A DNA stretch of 64,000 nucleotides from Streptococcus equinus (lineage in GTDB: Bacteria; Bacillota; Bacilli; Lactobacillales; Streptococcaceae), in contig NZ_FNKE01000001.1 in NCBI RefSeq assembly GCF_900101445.1, forward strand, positions 496,001 through 560,000, in the 5' to 3' direction. The translations under genes and the position numbers were made by a program. Under the pieces are notes generated by a model. It was not told the origin of the DNA. It worked only from the letters and a program-made list of their open reading frames with translations, and did not search any database. This document shows, in pieces, positions 26,510 to 35,089 of this stretch (position 1 is its first letter; every line of letters starts with the position of its first letter).

Positions 26510-27350
26510 TTTCAACATCTCCTACAATGTCTAATGTGTAGCGTCCGAGTTTACCTTCGCGAACATCTTTGACAAAAAGAGCGTAGAAACGATCATAGTC
26601 ATCACGAAAACCAAGTTTTTGTGTCATAGCCATGATAATTTCTGGTGCTTCTTCTTCCAAGTCAATACCTTTATAACGTTCAATCAAACGTTCTGGGTAA
26701 TGTTCTTTGAAGAAATTAAGTCCAAAGATAGTCACTTCGTCCATTGGTAAAAGTTGATCTTTGATAGCTCCGGTAAGAGCGAGTTTTAGACCAACCACTT
26801 CATCTTCGAATTTTGGCCAAAGAATCCCTGGGGTGTCAAGAATTTCCAAATCTTTATTAGATTTAAGCCATTGTTGTCCTTTTGTGACACCAGGTTTATT
26901 TCCGACAACGGCGATTTTCTTACCAGCTAAGCGGTTCATAAGAGTTGATTTACCAGCGTTAGGAATACCGATAATCATCGTACGAAGGGTTTCTTTTTGA
27001 ATACCACGTTCACGCAATTTAGCCAATTTGTCAGCCATTAAAGATTTAGCTGCTTCTGTAACTAATTTTACAGTTGCTTGTTCTTTTGAGTTGACAGCAA
27101 GAGTTTTAATCCCTTGGCTTTCAAAATAACGACGCCACTCTTTTGTACGATTGCTATCAGCTAAATCAGCTTTATTTAAAATCATAAGTTTTGGTTTATC
27201 ACCAACGATTTTAGTTAGCATCGGATTTTGACTTGATAGTGGCAAACGCGCATCGACCAAAATAGTCACGAAATCCACGTGTTTAATATTTTCTTGCACT
27301 TGTCTACGAGCTTTAGACATGTGACCTGGGAACCATTGAATAGTAGCCAT
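26496..27350 (-). CDS. rbgA: Ribosome biogenesis GTPase RbgA (YlqF)
   Basis: A 284-residue circularly permuted GTPase. The G4 motif (LNKADLAD) comes before G1 ([12 protein letters not shown]), G2 (GVTKGQQ) and G3 (DTPGILWP), the order that defines the YlqF/RbgA family. The N-terminal [11 protein letters not shown] carries the catalytic His. It is needed for late 50S subunit assembly, where it helps uL16 join. It is the first gene of rbgA-rnhB-maa, as in many streptococci. Confidence 0.97.
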   Translation of the reverse strand: MATIQWFPGHMSKARRQVQENIKHVDFVTILVDARLPLSSQNPMLTKIVGDKPKLMILNKADLADSNRTKEWRRYFESQGIKTLAVNSKEQATVKLVTEAAKSLMADKLAKLRERGIQKETLRTMIIGIPNAGKSTLMNRLAGKKIAVVGNKPGVTKGQQWLKSNKDLEILDTPGILWPKFEDEVVGLKLALTGAIKDQLLPMDEVTIFGLNFFKEHYPERLIERYKGIDLEEEAPEIIMAMTQKLGFRDDYDRFYALFVKDVREGKLGRYTLDIVGDVENGDR

Positions 27351-27449
27351 TAAGATATTTATCCTTTCATAGTAAGCTTTATTTGCTTGTGTTTGATACT
27401 CTATTTATTCTTGTTTCATTAAGACCTTTAAAATCTTAAACCACGTTCT

Positions 27450-27499
27450 ATTATACCATAAAGTCAATTCTTGACTATCTCTTAGCAAGGCGATACAAT
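27450..27499. promoter_or_regulatory. Divergent promoters of rbgA and the DUF4231 gene
   Basis: Rightward: TTGACT (27471-27476), 17 bp, TACAAT (27494-27499). Leftward: extended -10 TGGTATAAT, with TATAAT at 27455-27450. The -35 regions nearly touch, so the two polymerases may compete. Confidence 0.75.
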
Positions 27500-27539
27500 A
27501 AAATCACATAGGAAAAAGCTTTCAATCAAGGAGATTCAA

Positions 27540-27947
27540 ATGGACGATTACAAAGGAATGACAAGTAAAACGTATCTTTCAGAACGTTTAGAGCAAGCGA
27601 TTAAAAGCTATGATAAGAAAGCTCGTTTTCACCGTGCTTGGTTTATTGTGTTTAAAGTCATTCAAATCATTACTTTAGCTTTAATTCCAATTTTGGTTAC
27701 TTTACCAATTCCTTGCTTTAAATTGTTGGCAGTGATTATTGCTTCTTTAGTACTCGTTCTCGAAGCTCTCATTGCACTTTTAAGTCATAAAGATAAATGG
27801 CAACTTTATCAAGAAACTTCAAAAACGCTCGCTTCAGAGAAATTTGCCTTTGAGACTAAGGCTGGTATCTATCAGGAAAAATCAGATGCTGAACGTTTTT
27901 CACTCTTGGTTGAACGTTGTGAAGTGATTATTAAGTATCGCAATTAA
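27540..27947 (+). CDS. DUF4231 (SLATT-like) two-helix membrane protein
   Basis: This 135-residue protein has two adjacent membrane helices (about 37-58 and 62-81) between a charged N-terminal helix (YLSERLEQAIKSYDKKARFHR) and a C-terminal helical region. This is the DUF4231/SLATT-type layout. SLATT proteins are predicted pore-forming effectors in nucleotide-signalling defence systems, but lone DUF4231 genes such as this have no known role, and no cyclase or nucleotide sensor is encoded nearby. It is monocistronic with a strong promoter. AAGGAG precedes the ATG. Confidence 0.75.
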   Translation: MDDYKGMTSKTYLSERLEQAIKSYDKKARFHRAWFIVFKVIQIITLALIPILVTLPIPCFKLLAVIIASLVLVLEALIALLSHKDKWQLYQETSKTLASEKFAFETKAGIYQEKSDAERFSLLVERCEVIIKYRN

Positions 27948-27952
27948 TTAAA

Positions 27953-27990
27953 AGAACCCCGTGTTTTCAAAAACATGGGGTTTATTTTTT
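27953..27990. terminator. Bidirectional terminator
   Basis: AACCCCGTGTTTT / AAAACATGGGGTT stem (one G-U) with T-rich tail to the right and A-run to the left. It lies between converging genes and overlaps the last codons of the leftward gene. Confidence 0.85.
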
Positions 27991-28209
27991 CTTTTGTAGT
28001 GAAATTAGTATTGGAATACTAGTAAGCGTTAGGTAATATAAAACATAAAACCATTTGTGACTTCGACCAAGCATAACGTAACTCATGATTAAATAAAAAA
28101 CGCAGTATCCTAGCCATAATTTCGCTGTCGTTTTAGGATGATTCGTGATAAACGAAGTGACTTTTTTAATCAATAATCTGATATTCCTTTTCAAATGTTT
28201 TTTGAGCAA
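27982..28209 (-). CDS. Hypothetical small membrane protein
   Basis: A frame of up to 75 residues with two hydrophobic segments (about 32-48 and 53-70) and a basic N-terminus. All usable starts are TTG. The outermost (28209) overlaps the upstream gene by 44 bp. TTG at 28173, with AAAAGGA upstream and positioned in the ATTGATTAA stop region of the neighbour, looks more likely and would give 63 residues. Family not recognised. It is probably coupled to the 105-residue gene before it. Confidence 0.55.
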   Translation of the reverse strand: MLKKHLKRNIRLLIKKVTSFITNHPKTTAKLWLGYCVFYLIMSYVMLGRSHKWFYVLYYLTLTSIPILISLQKKK

Positions 28210-28483
28210 TAATACGGCGATTGGTAATGTCGATGTAATCGCCTAAGTATGCCAACTCATACATACCGTAGCCGGCAAATCCACCACCTAGACTTCCAAT
28301 TGCTCCTGTTTTAAGGTTTTTAACTGTCGATGGCTTTAAACCAGCCATTAAAATACGAAGGTGATTATCTAACCAACAAAAATATCTTTTTGCAAAAGCT
28401 TCTTTTACCCAGTCAGGACTATTTCGATTATCTTTGCTGACTTGCCAAACATCTGCAACTTTTCCCTTATAAGTAGCTTTCAT
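28166..28483 (-). CDS. Hypothetical protein (105 aa)
   Basis: A 105-residue protein with good start context (GAGGAGAAAAA before ATG). The N-terminal half is soluble and basic (SPDWVKEAFAKRYFCWLD). A glycine-rich mildly hydrophobic stretch (about 60-80, IGSLGGGFAGYGMYELAY) follows, then a strand-like C-terminus (GDYIDITNRRIIAQ). The wording of the C-terminus resembles a small ligand- or phage-type domain, but I cannot name a family. It overlaps the next small membrane gene, so the two form a pair. Confidence 0.6.
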   Translation of the reverse strand: MKATYKGKVADVWQVSKDNRNSPDWVKEAFAKRYFCWLDNHLRILMAGLKPSTVKNLKTGAIGSLGGGFAGYGMYELAYLGDYIDITNRRIIAQKTFEKEYQIID

Positions 28484-28554
28484 TTTTTTCTCCTCTTTTT
28501 TCCCTTTTTATGAAAAGTGATATCTCTATCCTCTATTTTATCAGATTAATCACT

Positions 28555-28590
28555 AAAAAAACGACCATATCGTAAACAGTCGTTTTTTCG
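28555..28590 (-). terminator. Terminator of the lantibiotic-immunity operon
   Basis: AAAAAACGAC / GTCGTTTTTT stem with a 13-nt loop, T7 in the minus direction. Confidence 0.75.
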
Positions 28591-28600
28591 TCGTGAACGG

Positions 28601-29938
28601 TTATTTTTTTATGGAAAGAATGACTTCTGCTCCACCTCTACTAGGATTTGAGATTCTTAAACTTCCATGATGTTTTTCAGCGACGCCTTTTGCAAAAGAT
28701 AGTCCAATACCATAGTGTTTTCCACTTCTGCTATTATGTTCAGTGAAGAAAAATTTTGCGGCATTTTTAAGAGCTTCATCTGAAAATGGTTGGCCATCGT
28801 TCCAAATGGAGAATATGAGATGACTATCATCTTCTGAAATGCTAAGGCGAACCTTTCCTTTAGGGGCATGTTGAGCTGCATTTACTAGGATATTAATCAG
28901 TGCACGTTTAAGATTTAAGCTATTTGCTAAAAAAGAATCGGTGGTACAGGTGTCTCTCATCTTAAAATCAATTGCATTTGGTTTTAGAATATCTTCAATT
29001 TCTACCGATAAATCGGCTAAAAAAGGCTTTAAGAATAGCTTTTCTTTATGGTTGTTATCGCTTAATTGACGACTATAGTTAAGCATTGCATTGAAATAGT
29101 TTTCAAATACTAAAAGGCTATTATTGATTGATGTTAGAAAACTTGCTTGTTGTTCATTAAGTGATGTCATTTCAAGTAGTTCAATATTTCCCTTAATGAC
29201 CGTTAAAGGAGTTTTGACATCGTGAGCTAAGGCAGCGATTTGAAAAGATAAATCTTTCTTTTCACTTCTTTCTCTTTCAATCAGTTCAGCTAATTCATCA
29301 CTTTTTTGTGCTAAAACAGTTAAGGTGTCGTCAAATTCCGCAATTCTAGAATGCTCTAGGAAATCTGAGCGAGACTTAGTTCCCATATTTTGAGTTGATT
29401 TTTGGATAGCATAAAAATTTGAAGTGAATTCTTTGAGCAGTCTTGTGATTGCCAAAATAAGGACCAGCAAAAAGCCGATGATAAAGATGATGTAAGTCAG
29501 TGTATTGTACGAAATTGAACGAAGCGTATGGTTTGTAAATTCAGGAATGCTAGCTTGTCGGACAACTAAAACGTAGTGCGGATTTTGAGCAAGGTAATAG
29601 CTAACCCCGTTTTCGTTTAAATTTTTTCTCTCTTTAAAAGCTTTTTGGTAATACATCAAATCCTCAGGGATGTTTGTCTGCTTAATGACCTTCCCAGTCT
29701 GGTCATATAAAACGTAGTCATAAGGTGTTTTCGTCATTTCTTTGACAATCATATCCTTAGAGACCTTATCTGAAAGACTAATATTTAGCTGGTTGCTGAG
29801 ACTGATTTGTTTCGTATAGGCAAGGACACTTGTTAAGGTTAAAATCAAACAGATAACAAGGACGATTCCGACAATCACTTCAATAACGGTTTGAAAAATG
29901 CGTTGTTTTAATGTTTTAATCTTTTTTGCTTTAATCAT
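28601..29938 (-). CDS. Sensor histidine kinase of a NisK/LcrS-like two-component system
   Basis: A 445-residue kinase with two membrane helices (about 19-41 and 147-166) enclosing a 105-residue extracellular domain. The phospho-acceptor His239 is in ALAHDVKTPLTVIKGN, and N- and G-boxes follow in the ATPase domain (NAAQHAPKG, YGIGLSFAKG). Kinases of this kind sit with LanFEG transporters and detect lantibiotics through the extracellular loop. It overlaps the regulator gene by 8 bp. The operon order F-E-G-R-K resembles the S. mutans lctFEG-lcrRS region. Confidence 0.82.
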   Translation of the reverse strand: MIKAKKIKTLKQRIFQTVIEVIVGIVLVICLILTLTSVLAYTKQISLSNQLNISLSDKVSKDMIVKEMTKTPYDYVLYDQTGKVIKQTNIPEDLMYYQKAFKERKNLNENGVSYYLAQNPHYVLVVRQASIPEFTNHTLRSISYNTLTYIIFIIGFLLVLILAITRLLKEFTSNFYAIQKSTQNMGTKSRSDFLEHSRIAEFDDTLTVLAQKSDELAELIERERSEKKDLSFQIAALAHDVKTPLTVIKGNIELLEMTSLNEQQASFLTSINNSLLVFENYFNAMLNYSRQLSDNNHKEKLFLKPFLADLSVEIEDILKPNAIDFKMRDTCTTDSFLANSLNLKRALINILVNAAQHAPKGKVRLSISEDDSHLIFSIWNDGQPFSDEALKNAAKFFFTEHNSRSGKHYGIGLSFAKGVAEKHHGSLRISNPSRGGAEVILSIKK

Positions 29939-30626
29939 GCCACTGATATCCTACTCCTCGAACTGTTTTTATAGGATTAACGTCATAGGAAGAAAATTTT
30001 TGACGTATCTGATAAACGTATTCTGAAATTGATCTAAATAGAGCATCCGAATCATCACTATATACTTTTTCGTAGATATTTTCACGTGTAAAAACTTTTT
30101 TAGGCTGGCTAGATAAGAGCTCTAGAATGTGGTATTCGCGACTGGTTAGAGGGATGCGTTCACCATTAATATAAATACTCTTTTCCTGTAAGTAAAATGT
30201 CATCGTAGAAAATTCTCGTTTAAATTCCTGAAACTCATTTTTAGCTTGTCTCGAACGCTCTTCTCTTTTTAAATGTGCTTCAACTTTGGCGACTAGTTGT
30301 TTAATACTAAATGGTTTAGTGATGTAGTCATCGCCGCCGAGTTTGAGACCAGAAATGATATCTTCTTCGCTATCTTTAGCACTAACAAAGATAATTGGTG
30401 TTGCAATACGATGGCGAATTTCTTGGCAAAGAGCCATGCCATCTACATTTGGCATCATGACATCGAGTAAAATTAAGTCAAATCCCATAAAATCATTGAT
30501 ATCAATAGGAGAGTTTACTCCTTGATAAGTTGTTACAGCGTAATTTTGCATTTCAAAAATATTAGTCATTAGTTTTAAAATCTCAAAATCGTCGTCCACA
30601 ACTAAAATTTTGTACACTTTTGTCAC
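29931..30626 (-). CDS. OmpR-family response regulator of the lantibiotic-immunity operon
   Basis: A 231-residue regulator with a receiver domain (acidic pocket Asp11-Asp13, phospho-acceptor Asp55 in LILLDVMMP, Lys in ITKPFSI) and a winged-helix domain ending in IKTVRGVGYQWHD. It resembles NisR-type regulators, which bind pairs of TCT elements 11 bp apart. Such a pair lies at 32781-32796, ahead of the ATPase gene, giving a likely autoregulatory circuit. It starts 42 bp after the last permease gene. Confidence 0.85.
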   Translation of the reverse strand: MTKVYKILVVDDDFEILKLMTNIFEMQNYAVTTYQGVNSPIDINDFMGFDLILLDVMMPNVDGMALCQEIRHRIATPIIFVSAKDSEEDIISGLKLGGDDYITKPFSIKQLVAKVEAHLKREERSRQAKNEFQEFKREFSTMTFYLQEKSIYINGERIPLTSREYHILELLSSQPKKVFTRENIYEKVYSDDSDALFRSISEYVYQIRQKFSSYDVNPIKTVRGVGYQWHD

Positions 30627-30668
30627 CTCAATTGTATTTGTTTCTATTTTACTATAAGAAACACGATT

Positions 30669-31337
30669 TCACTCATTTTTATTGCGTTTAAGCGTCAAAA
30701 CGGCTATAACATCTAACATCAGTATCCAAGCTAACAAGATGAAAATGGTCTTAATCATTAGCTTGTTTTCAGGTATTAAGATAGCATTAACTGGCAAAAT
30801 GATAGGAATCCAGAAATTGCTCACAAAAGCATGATTTGAAGCAAAAATGATAAAAAGACACTCCACGAATGAGATAATGAGATTAAGTCCTTTTCCTACC
30901 CATAGGCTAAGCAAGTGATGAAAATGATTGAGAAAGACAAGTAAAAGCCAAGTCAAGCTTCCTGAGTAAAAGGCATAAGAAACATCATTGATCACATATC
31001 CAATGCTTCCCCATAAAATAAGACAAGGCAGAATAACGATAAGATCACGCGCCAACAACTTAAGTAACCAGATTTTAGCTCTATTGTGACTACTACTGAT
31101 ATTTTGGTAGTGATTGGCATGTTCTTCCTGCTCTATTGTTAGCAATGAGACAATAGCCTGCATTAAACAATAAGCTAGCATGGGCAAAAAGGTCATCGCT
31201 TCTAGGGTGTAGGAGGTTTGATGAGTTGATAAATAAACTGGGATGGTTAACCATTCTAAAGCAAATAAGCCAATCATCAAGTATAAAATAGCCGAATTTT
31301 TTAATTTTAAGAACTCGCTTTTTAAAATTTTAACCAC
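30669..31337 (-). CDS. Lantibiotic-immunity ABC transporter permease (LanG/MutG-like)
   Basis: A 222-residue permease with about six hydrophobic helices, of the type found as LanG in lantibiotic self-protection transporters (start VKILKSEFLKLKNSAILYLMIG). It should pair with the next permease and the ATPase to remove membrane-bound lantibiotics from the cell. It overlaps the previous permease gene by 8 bp. Individual LanE/LanG proteins diverge fast, so the assignment leans on operon context. Confidence 0.75.
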   Translation of the reverse strand: MVKILKSEFLKLKNSAILYLMIGLFALEWLTIPVYLSTHQTSYTLEAMTFLPMLAYCLMQAIVSLLTIEQEEHANHYQNISSSHNRAKIWLLKLLARDLIVILPCLILWGSIGYVINDVSYAFYSGSLTWLLLVFLNHFHHLLSLWVGKGLNLIISFVECLFIIFASNHAFVSNFWIPIILPVNAILIPENKLMIKTIFILLAWILMLDVIAVLTLKRNKNE

Positions 31338-32049
31338 GTTTTTGCTCCTTTAGTGCTTTGATGAAGATAAGAAATAAAAGGACGGATAAACTGATTGCTA
31401 CAATGCATAGTCCTACAGGATGAGGGTGATTTAGTACTTCTACTTCCCCAGAAGGTTTTAAGTGGAGGAGTGCTTGGGCGATTTTATAATGATATGTGTA
31501 GGGAAATAAATACCAAAAAGACGTTTGTGCTAAAAATGGCGCAACGAGCAAGCATAAAAACGAATTTAGAACTAAGACCAAATAACAATTAATCCATTTT
31601 GAAAGGTAAAATAAGAGAGGCACATTCCATGCAGAAGCAATAAGCATCAATAATAGTACCCAAGCGTCACGAAAAAAGTGGACAGTCATCACACCGCAAA
31701 AAACAAATGAGACAAGATAAAGAAAAAGTGACAGAACACAACTTGCTAAAAATAGGTTCTTTAATGCTGTCATGACTTTTGCGATTTTAATTTTTCCAGT
31801 TAATTTACCTTGAAGTGTGTTTTGAAAATGTCCAGCTCCTTCTTCAGCTTTATAGTCATAAACAAATAACAATCCTGCCAAAGTAAATAAAAACAATGCT
31901 TCCCACCAATAAATTGAAAAACTCTCTAGAATCGTTGGTCCGCAAAGCAAAAAAGCGATAAACAGAGAGATAAATGGCAAGAATAAACATAATTTAAAGT
32001 AAGCACCATGTTTTTGTTTTAGGCATTCTGATTGAAGTATTTTTATCAT
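31330..32049 (-). CDS. Lantibiotic-immunity ABC transporter permease (LanE/MutE-like)
   Basis: A 239-residue permease with about six helices that starts like its partner (IKILQSECLKQKHGAYFKLCLFLP), a feature of the LanE/LanG pair. It overlaps the ATPase gene by 4 bp (ATGA) and the second permease by 8 bp, so the three are tightly coupled. No lantibiotic precursor or modification genes are present, so it more likely gives resistance to peptides made by others. Confidence 0.78.
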   Translation of the reverse strand: MIKILQSECLKQKHGAYFKLCLFLPFISLFIAFLLCGPTILESFSIYWWEALFLFTLAGLLFVYDYKAEEGAGHFQNTLQGKLTGKIKIAKVMTALKNLFLASCVLSLFLYLVSFVFCGVMTVHFFRDAWVLLLMLIASAWNVPLLFYLSKWINCYLVLVLNSFLCLLVAPFLAQTSFWYLFPYTYHYKIAQALLHLKPSGEVEVLNHPHPVGLCIVAISLSVLLFLIFIKALKEQKRG

Positions 32050-32741
32050 TTTTCATAACCTCCATGGACAATAGAAAAGAAGAGCTTTTCTAAATCTTGT
32101 TTATCTTGATTGGGCTGATTGTAATGAATTTTTCCTTGATGCAGGATAACAATATCATCAGCAATCTTATTGACTTCATGTAATTGGTGACTTGAGATGA
32201 GAATCGTCATTCCTTTTTGTTTGAGAGAGTTGATTAAATCTAAAAGTTCTTTGATGCCATCTGGATCTAAGCCATTAGTCGGCTCGTCTAAAATCAGAAA
32301 TTCTGGATTGGTAATAATTGCCATGCCAAGTCCTAAACGTTGCTTCATTCCTAAAGAAAATTTGCCAGCTTTTTTACGACCAGTATTTGCTAAACCAATT
32401 AAACTCAAGGTTTTTCGTATGGTTTCGTCTGGAATATCATAAAGCAGTGCTTTAGTTTTTAAATTATCAAAAGCTGATAAATTCATGTAAATAGCTGGAG
32501 ACTCAATTAAAGCACCGAATTTTTTATCGTCTTTTATCTCTTTACTCGTTTTTCCATCAAATAAGATTTCACCAGCGCTCTGACTTTCTAAACCATAGAG
32601 AATTTTCATTAATGTGGATTTCCCAGCCCCATTGACTCCCAAAAGTCCACAAATCGAACCTGATTTGATGGTAAATGAAATATCCTTTAAAACTTCCTTA
32701 TCCTTGAAGATCTTTTTGATATGTTTGACTTGAATTTGCAT
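32046..32741 (-). CDS. Lantibiotic-immunity ABC transporter ATPase (LanF-like)
   Basis: This 231-residue ATPase has Walker A GVNGAGKSTLM, signature FSLGMKQRLGLG, Walker B FLILDEPTNGLDPDG and an H-loop (ISSHQLHE). The variant signature SLGMKQR (not SGGQ) is typical of the LanF/BcrA branch of drug and peptide ABC ATPases. In that branch the Q-loop often carries Glu, and here LIESPAIYMNLSA fits. AGGAGG precedes the ATG. It heads the five-gene operon ending in the kinase. Confidence 0.88.
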   Translation of the reverse strand: MQIQVKHIKKIFKDKEVLKDISFTIKSGSICGLLGVNGAGKSTLMKILYGLESQSAGEILFDGKTSKEIKDDKKFGALIESPAIYMNLSAFDNLKTKALLYDIPDETIRKTLSLIGLANTGRKKAGKFSLGMKQRLGLGMAIITNPEFLILDEPTNGLDPDGIKELLDLINSLKQKGMTILISSHQLHEVNKIADDIVILHQGKIHYNQPNQDKQDLEKLFFSIVHGGYEK

Positions 32742-32780
32742 AAGCTAACCTCCTTTTTTATCAAGGATACATTAGTTTTT

Positions 32781-32796
32781 TCAGAATTAGTTCAGA
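32781..32796 (-). promoter_or_regulatory. TCT-N8-TCT (NisR-type) regulator site
   Basis: On the minus strand TCTGAACTAATTCTGA contains two TCTGA units with 11-bp periodicity, the pattern bound by NisR-type regulators near -35. A weak -10 (TATCCT) follows about 11 bp downstream. It lies 40 bp before the LanF-like gene. Confidence 0.6.
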
Positions 32797-32800
32797 AAAA

Positions 32801-32830
32801 GAAAAAAGCTTGAGAAATTTCTCAAGCTCA
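32801..32830 (-). terminator. Terminator of the ABC-F gene
   Basis: Perfect palindrome AGCTTGAGAAATTTCTCAAGCT (32807-32828) followed by T6 on the minus strand. Confidence 0.9.
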
Positions 32831-32834
32831 TTTA

Positions 32835-34373
32835 TTACATTAATTCGTTGAAGTCCCAAACTTCTGTCCAACCTTCATAGAAATCAGGTTCGTGGCAGAC
32901 CATTAGGACGCTACCCTTGTAGGCTTTAAGAGCACGTTTCAATTCTTCTTTAGCATCAACGTCCAAGTGGTTGGTTGGTTCGTCAAGGACTAGCACATTG
33001 TTTTCGCGGTTCATAAGCAGACAAAAACGCACTTTAGCTTGTTCCCCACCAGAAAGCACTTGAATTTGACTTTCGATATGTTTTGATGTCAGACCGCAAC
33101 GAGCAAGAGCGGCACGGACTTCTGCTTGGTTCAATGCAGGAAAGGCATCCCAGACAGCTTCAAGCGGTGTTTGACGATTACCAGCAGCGACTTCTTGTTC
33201 AAAATAACCAAGTTCAATGTAATCACCACGTTCAACACTTCCTGAGATTGGTGGAATAATACCCAAAAGACTCTTAAGAAGGGTTGTTTTACCAATACCA
33301 TTGGCACCAATGATAGCAACCTTTTGATTACGTTCAAAGGTCAAATTAAGCGGTTTTGTCAACGGACGGTCGTAACCAATTTCCAAATCTTGTGTTTGGA
33401 AAATAAAGCGACTTGGTGTACGTGATTCTTTGAATTCAAAAGATGGTTTTGGTTTTTCAGCCTGAAGCTCAATACGATCCATCTTATCCAATTTTTTCTG
33501 ACGTGACATGGCCATATTACGTGTGGCAACACGCGCTTTATTACGATTGACAAAGTCTTGCAAGTCAGCAATTTCTTTTTGTTGACGCTCATAAGCTGCT
33601 TCAAGCTGCGCTTTTTTCATAGCATAAACCGCTTGGAAGTTATCATAGTCACCAGTGTAACGAACCAAATCGTGATTTTCCACGTGATAAACAATATTAA
33701 TTACATCATTTAAGAATGGAATATCGTGTGAAATCAAAACAAAGGCATTTTCATAGTTTTGAAGGTAACGTTTCAACCATTCAATGTGTTCAGCATCAAG
33801 GTAGTTAGTTGGTTCGTCAAGAAGCAAAATATCAGGCTTTTCAAGCAAAAGTTTTGCTAAAAGAACTTTGGTACGTTGACCCCCAGATAGTTCTGTAACA
33901 TCAGATTCCATGCCAAAATCCATGACACCAAGGGCGCGTGCGACTTCGTCAATTTTAGCATCCAAGGTGTAAAAATCACGTGATTCTAGACGGTCTTGCA
34001 ACTCTCCTACTTCTTCCATTAGAGCATCCATATCTGCACCTTCATCAGCCATAGACATGTAAATGTCATTGATACGTGCTTCTGTTTTGAAAAGCTCATC
34101 AAAAGCTGTACGCAAGACATCACGTACTGTCATTCCAGCTTCAAGCACAGTGTGTTGGTCCAAGTAACCAGCGGTTACGTATTTTGACCACTCAACTTTT
34201 CCTTCATCAGGCTGCAAATGTCCAGTTACGATACTCATGAAAGTTGATTTTCCTTCACCGTTTGCTCCGACAAGACCAATATGCTCTCCTTTCAACAGAC
34301 GGAAAGACACATCCTCAAAAATCGTACGCTCACCAAAGCCATGGCTTAAATGTTTAACTTCTAAAATACTCAT
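32835..34373 (-). CDS. ABC-F family ribosome-associated ATPase (YkpA/YbiT-like)
   Basis: A 512-residue protein with two ABC ATPase domains and no membrane segments. Domain 1 has GANGEGKST, LSGGQRTKV and LLLDEPTNYLD. Domain 2 has GANGIGKTT, LSGGEQAKV and LVLDEPTNHLD. A charged linker of about 80 residues between them (AYERQQKEIADLQDFVNRNK) is the P-site tRNA interaction motif of ABC-F translation factors. Most members rescue or tune ribosomes. The linker looks like a housekeeping YkpA/YbiT type and not like the long linkers of antibiotic-resistance members, but this is not certain. Confidence 0.9.
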   Translation of the reverse strand: MSILEVKHLSHGFGERTIFEDVSFRLLKGEHIGLVGANGEGKSTFMSIVTGHLQPDEGKVEWSKYVTAGYLDQHTVLEAGMTVRDVLRTAFDELFKTEARINDIYMSMADEGADMDALMEEVGELQDRLESRDFYTLDAKIDEVARALGVMDFGMESDVTELSGGQRTKVLLAKLLLEKPDILLLDEPTNYLDAEHIEWLKRYLQNYENAFVLISHDIPFLNDVINIVYHVENHDLVRYTGDYDNFQAVYAMKKAQLEAAYERQQKEIADLQDFVNRNKARVATRNMAMSRQKKLDKMDRIELQAEKPKPSFEFKESRTPSRFIFQTQDLEIGYDRPLTKPLNLTFERNQKVAIIGANGIGKTTLLKSLLGIIPPISGSVERGDYIELGYFEQEVAAGNRQTPLEAVWDAFPALNQAEVRAALARCGLTSKHIESQIQVLSGGEQAKVRFCLLMNRENNVLVLDEPTNHLDVDAKEELKRALKAYKGSVLMVCHEPDFYEGWTEVWDFNELM

Positions 34374-34405
34374 CTCTTATATTCTTTCGTTTATTTTCTT
34401 TTTGA

Positions 34406-34451
34406 AAATAGCTGCGCAAACAGCTTATTTATAATAATCTTTTCAATTATA
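34406..34451 (-). promoter_or_regulatory. ABC-F promoter and leader hairpin
   Basis: TATAAT on the minus strand at 34451-34446. Downstream, the leader forms a hairpin (AAATAAGCTG with CAGCTATTT, one bulge, 34430-34406) before the ATG at 34373. ABC-F leaders often attenuate, but no U-run follows here. Confidence 0.45.
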
Positions 34452-34502
34452 GCATGACTTTAAGCGCTAAAGCAATGACTTTAGCTGTTGAAAACGCAAA
34501 CT

Positions 34503-34526
34503 AAAAAGCCTTTTTAAAAGGCTTTT
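34503..34526 (-). terminator. Terminator of the vitamin B6 salvage operon
   Basis: AAAAGCCTTTT / AAAAGGCTTTT stem followed by T-rich sequence on the minus strand. Confidence 0.8.
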
Positions 34527-34531
34527 GTGAT

Positions 34532-35089
34532 TTATTCAGAGATAGCTTTAGCATGGCTTTTTTCTGGAATGAAGAATTGTTTTAAGATTGGGTATAAAAT
34601 TGGCACAGAAATAATTGTGACAAGTGCTGAACCAAATGTTCCACCGATTTTAACTAAAGCTGTCAAAAAGGCTACTTGCAAATGAAGACCACCCACAAGA
34701 CTGTTAATCAAAGTATATTTAACAAGATTACTGATGATTTTTGTAATAGCAGCTACGACACCAACAATAATCACATTGCGTGTTTTGGTATCAGAATGCA
34801 AAAGCTTTTCAAAAACAAAATGAAGAACTAGACAAACAATCAATGATTCTAAAATCGTAATCCAAACTTCTGCGGCATAGCCATTAAGCACATCAAACAA
34901 GCCTAGTCCAATAGACGCAACAAGCGCAGCAATTCTTGAGCCAAATAGTAGAACCGCTACTACAACCAAAGCATTACCGAAATGAACGAACTGAGCACCG
35001 AGTGGAATACGTAAAAACTGAACACTGATAAAGATTAATGCTGAATAAAAACTAAGTTCAACAAGTTGACGTGTGGTAAGATTTTTCAT
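34532..35089 (-). CDS. ECF transporter S component, probable pyridoxine/pyridoxal uptake (PdxU-like)
   Basis: A 185-residue membrane protein with about six helices and the ECF S-component opening (TRQLVELSFYSALIFISVQFLRIP). No EcfT or EcfA genes are adjacent, so it must share the housekeeping ECF module encoded elsewhere (group II). It overlaps the pyridoxamine kinase gene by 4 bp (ATGA), and the pair is divergent from a MocR/PdxR-like regulator. From this context I infer B6 vitamers as substrate. Confidence 0.78.
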   Translation of the reverse strand: MKNLTTRQLVELSFYSALIFISVQFLRIPLGAQFVHFGNALVVVAVLLFGSRIAALVASIGLGLFDVLNGYAAEVWITILESLIVCLVLHFVFEKLLHSDTKTRNVIIVGVVAAITKIISNLVKYTLINSLVGGLHLQVAFLTALVKIGGTFGSALVTIISVPILYPILKQFFIPEKSHAKAISE

